Assembly (NCBI GenBank): GCA_946061315.1
Contig: CAMGRB010000017.1
Location: 1 to 12,805, forward strand
Source: an uncultured Clostridia bacterium
GTDB taxonomy: Bacteria > Bacillota > Clostridia > Oscillospirales > CAG-272
Reading direction: 5' to 3'
DNA length: 12,805 nucleotides
The notes below the pieces were generated by a model. The model worked only from the letters and a program-made list of their open reading frames with translations, was not told the origin of the DNA and ran no database searches. The position numbers and the translations under genes are program-made. Below are positions 9,519-12,805 of the stretch, piece by piece; position 1 is the stretch's first letter, and the number at the start of each line of letters is the position of its first letter.

Positions 9519-9989
9519 GTGCCGAGAAGAGGTCAAATTTCCAAAAGAGATGTATTACCGGATCCGCTTTATAATTCTAAGCTCGTAACAAAGCTTATCA
9601 ACAACATCATGCTTGACGGCAAGAAGGGTGTTGCTCAGAAGATAGTTTACGACGCTTTCAAAATGATTGAAGAAAAGTCCGGACAAAACGGTCTTGAAGT
9701 ATTCACTCAGGCTCTTGAGAACGTAATGCCTGTATTAGAGGTAAAGGCTCGCCGTGTAGGCGGCTCCAACTACCAGGTACCTATGGAAGTAAGAGCTGAA
9801 AGACGTCAGACGCTCGGTCTTCGTTGGATAACAACCTACGCAAGAAACCGCGGTGAAAAGACGATGGCTGAAAGACTCGCAGGCGAAATACTCGATGCTA
9901 AGAACAGCATGGGCGGAGCCTACAAAAAGAAGGAAGAAACTCACAGAATGGCAGAAGCAAACAAGGCTTTTGCACATTACAGATATTGA
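9519..9989 (+). CDS. rpsG: 30S ribosomal protein S7
   Basis: S7 binds the 3' domain of 16S rRNA and nucleates assembly of the 30S head. From the GTG at 9519 it has 156 residues, the normal length. Family motifs are present throughout: [15 protein letters not shown] (9-23), a central [25 protein letters not shown], and a C-terminal [13 protein letters not shown]. The frame is open for 27 codons upstream, but that stretch has no S7 similarity and lies in the structured gap, so GTG 9519 is the start. A GTG start may limit translation. S7 is the translational repressor of this operon in E. coli, which makes the long upstream gap of interest. fusA follows 33 bases downstream. Confidence 0.97.
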   Translation: MPRRGQISKRDVLPDPLYNSKLVTKLINNIMLDGKKGVAQKIVYDAFKMIEEKSGQNGLEVFTQALENVMPVLEVKARRVGGSNYQVPMEVRAERRQTLGLRWITTYARNRGEKTMAERLAGEILDAKNSMGGAYKKKEETHRMAEANKAFAHYRY

Positions 9990-10022
9990 TAGCCGTCCTA
10001 TCAACGAAAGGAAAAAACACAG

Positions 10023-12128
10023 ATGCCAAGAGAATATTCACTTGAAAACACCCGTAATATCGGTATAATGGCGCACATAGACGCCGGAAAGACCACCACT
10101 ACGGAGCGTATTCTGTTTTACACCGGTAAAACACATAAAATAGGTGAAGTTCACGAGGGTGCTGCAACGATGGACTGGATGGAGCAGGAGCAGGAAAGAG
10201 GTATAACGATCACCTCCGCCGCTACCACTTGCTTCTGGGCAGGTTCTGCAAAGCAGTTCCCGACGACCCGTATCAACATAATAGATACCCCCGGTCACGT
10301 TGACTTTACCGTAGAGGTTGAACGTTCGCTCAGAGTTCTTGACGGATCTGTTACCGTTTTCTGTGCCAAGGGCGGCGTTGAGCCTCAGTCTGAGACCGTT
10401 TGGCGTCAGGCTGACGAATACGGCGTACCGCGTATGGCTTACGTTAACAAGATGGACATCATGGGTGCCGACTTTTACAGAGTCGTCAAGATGATGAAGG
10501 AAAGACTCCATGCTAACGCAGTACCGATTCAGTTGCCGATAGGCGCTGAAGATTCATTCAAAGGTATCATAGATCTGTTCAATATGGAAGCCGACGTTTA
10601 TTACGACGATCTCGGAAAGGATATGCGCGTTGAACCCATTCCTGCCGATATGGTTGCAAAAGCAGAGGAGTACAGAGCAAATCTTGTTGAGGCAATAGCC
10701 GAAACGGATGACGATCTTATGATGAAATACCTTGAGGGAGAGGAGCTTACCGTTCCTGAACTCAAAACCGCACTTCGTAAGGCGGTAATAGCAAACAAGA
10801 TAGTTCCCGTAACCTGCGGAACTTCTTACAGAAACAAGGGCGTTCAGAAGCTTCTCGACGCAATAGTCGAGTATATGCCCGCACCGACGGATATCCCCGC
10901 TATAAAGGGTGTAAATCCCGAAACGGGTGAAGACGACGTTCGTCACGCAAGCGACGAGGAACCGTTCTCCGCACTTGCATTCAAGATAATGACGGACCCG
11001 TTTGTCGGAAAGCTTTGCTTCTTCCGTGTATATTCCGGTACGGTTGATGCGGGTACTACCGTTTACAACTCAAGCAAGGATAAGGAAGAAAGATTTGGAC
11101 GTATCCTTCAGATGCACGCAAACGAGAGAAAAGATATAGACAAGTGCTACTCCGGAGATATTGCCGCAGTTGTAGGTGTCAAGAACACGACGACGGGCGA
11201 TACGTTCTGCGATGAGAAGCATCCTATAATACTTGAATCCATGGAATTTCCGGAGCCGGTTATTCGTGTTGCAATAGAGCCGAAGACCAAGGCAGGACAG
11301 GAAAAGATGGGTATAGCGCTCTCCAAGCTTGCAGAGGAAGACCCGACGTTCAAGACCTACACCGATGAGGAAACGGGACAGACGATCATCGCCGGAATGG
11401 GCGAGCTTCACCTTGAAATTATCGTTGACCGTTTGCTCCGTGAGTTCAAGGTCGAGGCAAACGTAGGTAAACCTCAGGTTGCATATAAGGAAACGATAAG
11501 AAGAAAAGCCGACGTCGAGCAGAAATACGTTCGTCAGTCGGGAGGTAAAGGTCAGTACGGACACGTCAAGATCATTATGGAACCCAACGAGCCCGGCAAG
11601 GGATACGAGTTTATCAACAAGGTTGTCGGAGGAGCAATACCGAAGGAGTACATTCCCGCTATCGACGAAGGTATCAAGGGAGCAGCTCAGACGGGTGTTC
11701 TTGCAGGCTACAACGTTGTTGACTTCAAGGTAACTCTTTACGACGGTTCCTACCACGAGGTTGACTCCTCCGAAATGGCATTTAAGATTGCCGCTTCAAT
11801 GGCGTTCAAGGACGCTATGAAGAAGGCAGACCCTGTTCTTACCGAGCCTATAATGAAAGTTACCGTTACATCACCCGATGATTATATGGGCGACGTAATA
11901 GGCGACCTCAACTCGAGGAGAGGACAGATACAGTCAATGGAGCCTATAGCAGGCGCTCAGCAGATAACGGCAATGGTTCCTCTTGCAGAGATGTTCGGTT
12001 ACGCAACCGCGTTGCGTTCCAAGACTCAGGGTAGAGGAAACTACACGATGGAGCCCGATCACTTTGCAGAGGTTCCGAAGAGCATTCAGGAAACGATTAT
12101 ATCGTCCAGAGGACGTAATAACGGTTAA
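10023..12128 (+). CDS. fusA: Elongation factor G
   Basis: EF-G is the GTPase that drives ribosomal translocation and, with RRF, recycling. It has 701 residues, the normal five-domain length. The GTPase motifs are AHIDAGKT (17-24), RGITIT (59-64), DTPGH (88-92) and NKMD (142-145). Domain II carries [14 protein letters not shown], domain [14 protein letters not shown] [11 protein letters not shown], domain [14 protein letters not shown], and domain [16 protein letters not shown] and [14 protein letters not shown]. Between G2 and G3 is [10 protein letters not shown], some seven residues longer than in B. subtilis EF-G and similar to the loop in proteobacterial EF-G. AAAGGA lies ten bases before ATG 10023. 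No second fusA-like or tetracycline-protection (Tet(M)-like) features are present: this is the housekeeping factor, in its normal place between rpsG and tuf. Confidence 0.98.
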   Translation: MPREYSLENTRNIGIMAHIDAGKTTTTERILFYTGKTHKIGEVHEGAATMDWMEQEQERGITITSAATTCFWAGSAKQFPTTRINIIDTPGHVDFTVEVERSLRVLDGSVTVFCAKGGVEPQSETVWRQADEYGVPRMAYVNKMDIMGADFYRVVKMMKERLHANAVPIQLPIGAEDSFKGIIDLFNMEADVYYDDLGKDMRVEPIPADMVAKAEEYRANLVEAIAETDDDLMMKYLEGEELTVPELKTALRKAVIANKIVPVTCGTSYRNKGVQKLLDAIVEYMPAPTDIPAIKGVNPETGEDDVRHASDEEPFSALAFKIMTDPFVGKLCFFRVYSGTVDAGTTVYNSSKDKEERFGRILQMHANERKDIDKCYSGDIAAVVGVKNTTTGDTFCDEKHPIILESMEFPEPVIRVAIEPKTKAGQEKMGIALSKLAEEDPTFKTYTDEETGQTIIAGMGELHLEIIVDRLLREFKVEANVGKPQVAYKETIRRKADVEQKYVRQSGGKGQYGHVKIIMEPNEPGKGYEFINKVVGGAIPKEYIPAIDEGIKGAAQTGVLAGYNVVDFKVTLYDGSYHEVDSSEMAFKIAASMAFKDAMKKADPVLTEPIMKVTVTSPDDYMGDVIGDLNSRRGQIQSMEPIAGAQQITAMVPLAEMFGYATALRSKTQGRGNYTMEPDHFAEVPKSIQETIISSRGRNNG

Positions 12129-12162
12129 AAAATAATTTATATAAATATGGAGGAAAACTCAA

Positions 12163-12805
12163 ATGGCTAAGCAGAAATTTGAAAGAACCAAACCCCACGT
12201 TAACATTGGTACCATTGGTCACGTTGACCACGGTAAAACCACTTTGACCGCAGCAATCACGAAGACGCTCTCTCTTAAGAACAGCAACATCGAATTCTTG
12301 GCATACGACCAGATCGATAACTGCCCTGAAGAGAAGGCAAGAGGAATTACAATCAACTCCCGTCACGTTGAGTACGAAACCGACAAGCGTCACTACGCAC
12401 ACGTTGACTGCCCCGGCCACGCTGACTACGTAAAGAACATGATAACCGGTGCGGCACAGATGGACGGTGCTATCCTCGTTGTTGCAGGAACCGACGGTCC
12501 TATGCAGCAGACCCGTGAGCACATTCTTCTTGCACGTCAGGTTGGCGTTCCCGCAATCGTTGTATTTATGAACAAGTGCGATATGGTTGACGACCCCGAA
12601 CTTCTCGACCTCGTTGAGATGGAGATTCGTGATCTTCTTAACCAGTACGACTTCCCGGGCGACGATATTCCGATCATCCGTGGATCTGCAAGAGATGCTC
12701 TTGTTTCCGACAACAAGGATCCTAGCGCTCCTGAATATCAGTGCATCTGGGAGCTTATGGACGCAGTTGACAGCTACATTCCTACTCCTGACAGAAAGGC
12801 TGACC
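12163..12805 (+). CDS. tuf: Elongation factor Tu, 3'-truncated by window edge
   Basis: EF-Tu delivers aminoacyl-tRNA to the ribosome. The first 214 residues are visible, covering the GTPase domain and the start of domain II. ATG 12163 has GGAGGA eight bases upstream and is 34 bases from the fusA stop. Motifs: GHVDHGKT (19-26), RGITIN (60-65), DCPGH (82-86), NKCD (137-140) and GSA (174-176). Oddities: Q115 in [10 protein letters not shown] where Pro is near-invariant, C54 in [15 protein letters not shown] instead of INT(A/S)HVEY, and a loop about five residues longer than usual before [11 protein letters not shown]. Of 17 Ile codons only one is ATA, unlike fusA. The protein is intact as far as seen, and it is still clearly EF-Tu, not a paralogue such as SelB. 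Confidence 0.97.
   Translation, partial: MAKQKFERTKPHVNIGTIGHVDHGKTTLTAAITKTLSLKNSNIEFLAYDQIDNCPEEKARGITINSRHVEYETDKRHYAHVDCPGHADYVKNMITGAAQMDGAILVVAGTDGPMQQTREHILLARQVGVPAIVVFMNKCDMVDDPELLDLVEMEIRDLLNQYDFPGDDIPIIRGSARDALVSDNKDPSAPEYQCIWELMDAVDSYIPTPDRKAD

Overview
The window looks like a chromosomal stretch from a low-to-mid GC Gram-positive bacterium, most likely a gut-type member of the class Clostridia. Reasons: strong AGGAGG-type ribosome binding sites; a 138-residue S12 with the N-terminal insertion typical of Bacilli and Clostridia; an EF-G and FtsZ that read as clostridial; and a domain-permuted GH3 beta-glucosidase of the kind known from Ruminococcus and Butyrivibrio. Many Ile codons are ATA and many Arg codons AGA. 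The assignment comes from remembered family features, not from a search.

Layout. (1) Positions 2-5333, plus strand: the 3' two thirds of ligA (NAD-dependent DNA ligase), cca (tRNA nucleotidyltransferase with an HD domain, overlapping ligA by four bases as ATGA) and a 905-residue GH3 glycosidase 23 bases downstream. They probably form one transcript, which ends at a strong bidirectional terminator (5365-5397). (2) Positions 5401-7254, minus strand: a membrane-anchored nucleotide-sugar dehydratase of the CapD/PglF/WbpM type that stands alone, with its own TTGACA promoter. (3) Position 7456 onward, plus strand: ftsZ, divergent from the dehydratase, with a TTGAAA-17-TATTAT promoter and its own terminator (8581-8614). 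(4) Position 8780 to the right edge: the str operon rpsL-rpsG-fusA-tuf, driven by a near-consensus extended -10 promoter. tuf is cut by the window end.

Most genes are housekeeping: DNA ligation, tRNA CCA-end synthesis, cell division and translation. The glycosidase and the dehydratase are the accessory genes. I see no mobile element, CRISPR array, tRNA/rRNA gene or defence system. The points most worth a second look are an Arg at the S12 position where Lys-to-Arg gives streptomycin resistance in other bacteria; two overlapping, mutually exclusive hairpins in the unusually long rpsL-rpsG gap; a structured rpsL leader; an FtsZ whose C-terminal peptide lacks the usual Pro-x-Phe-Leu-Arg core; and a tuf whose codon use and sequence differ from those of its neighbour fusA.
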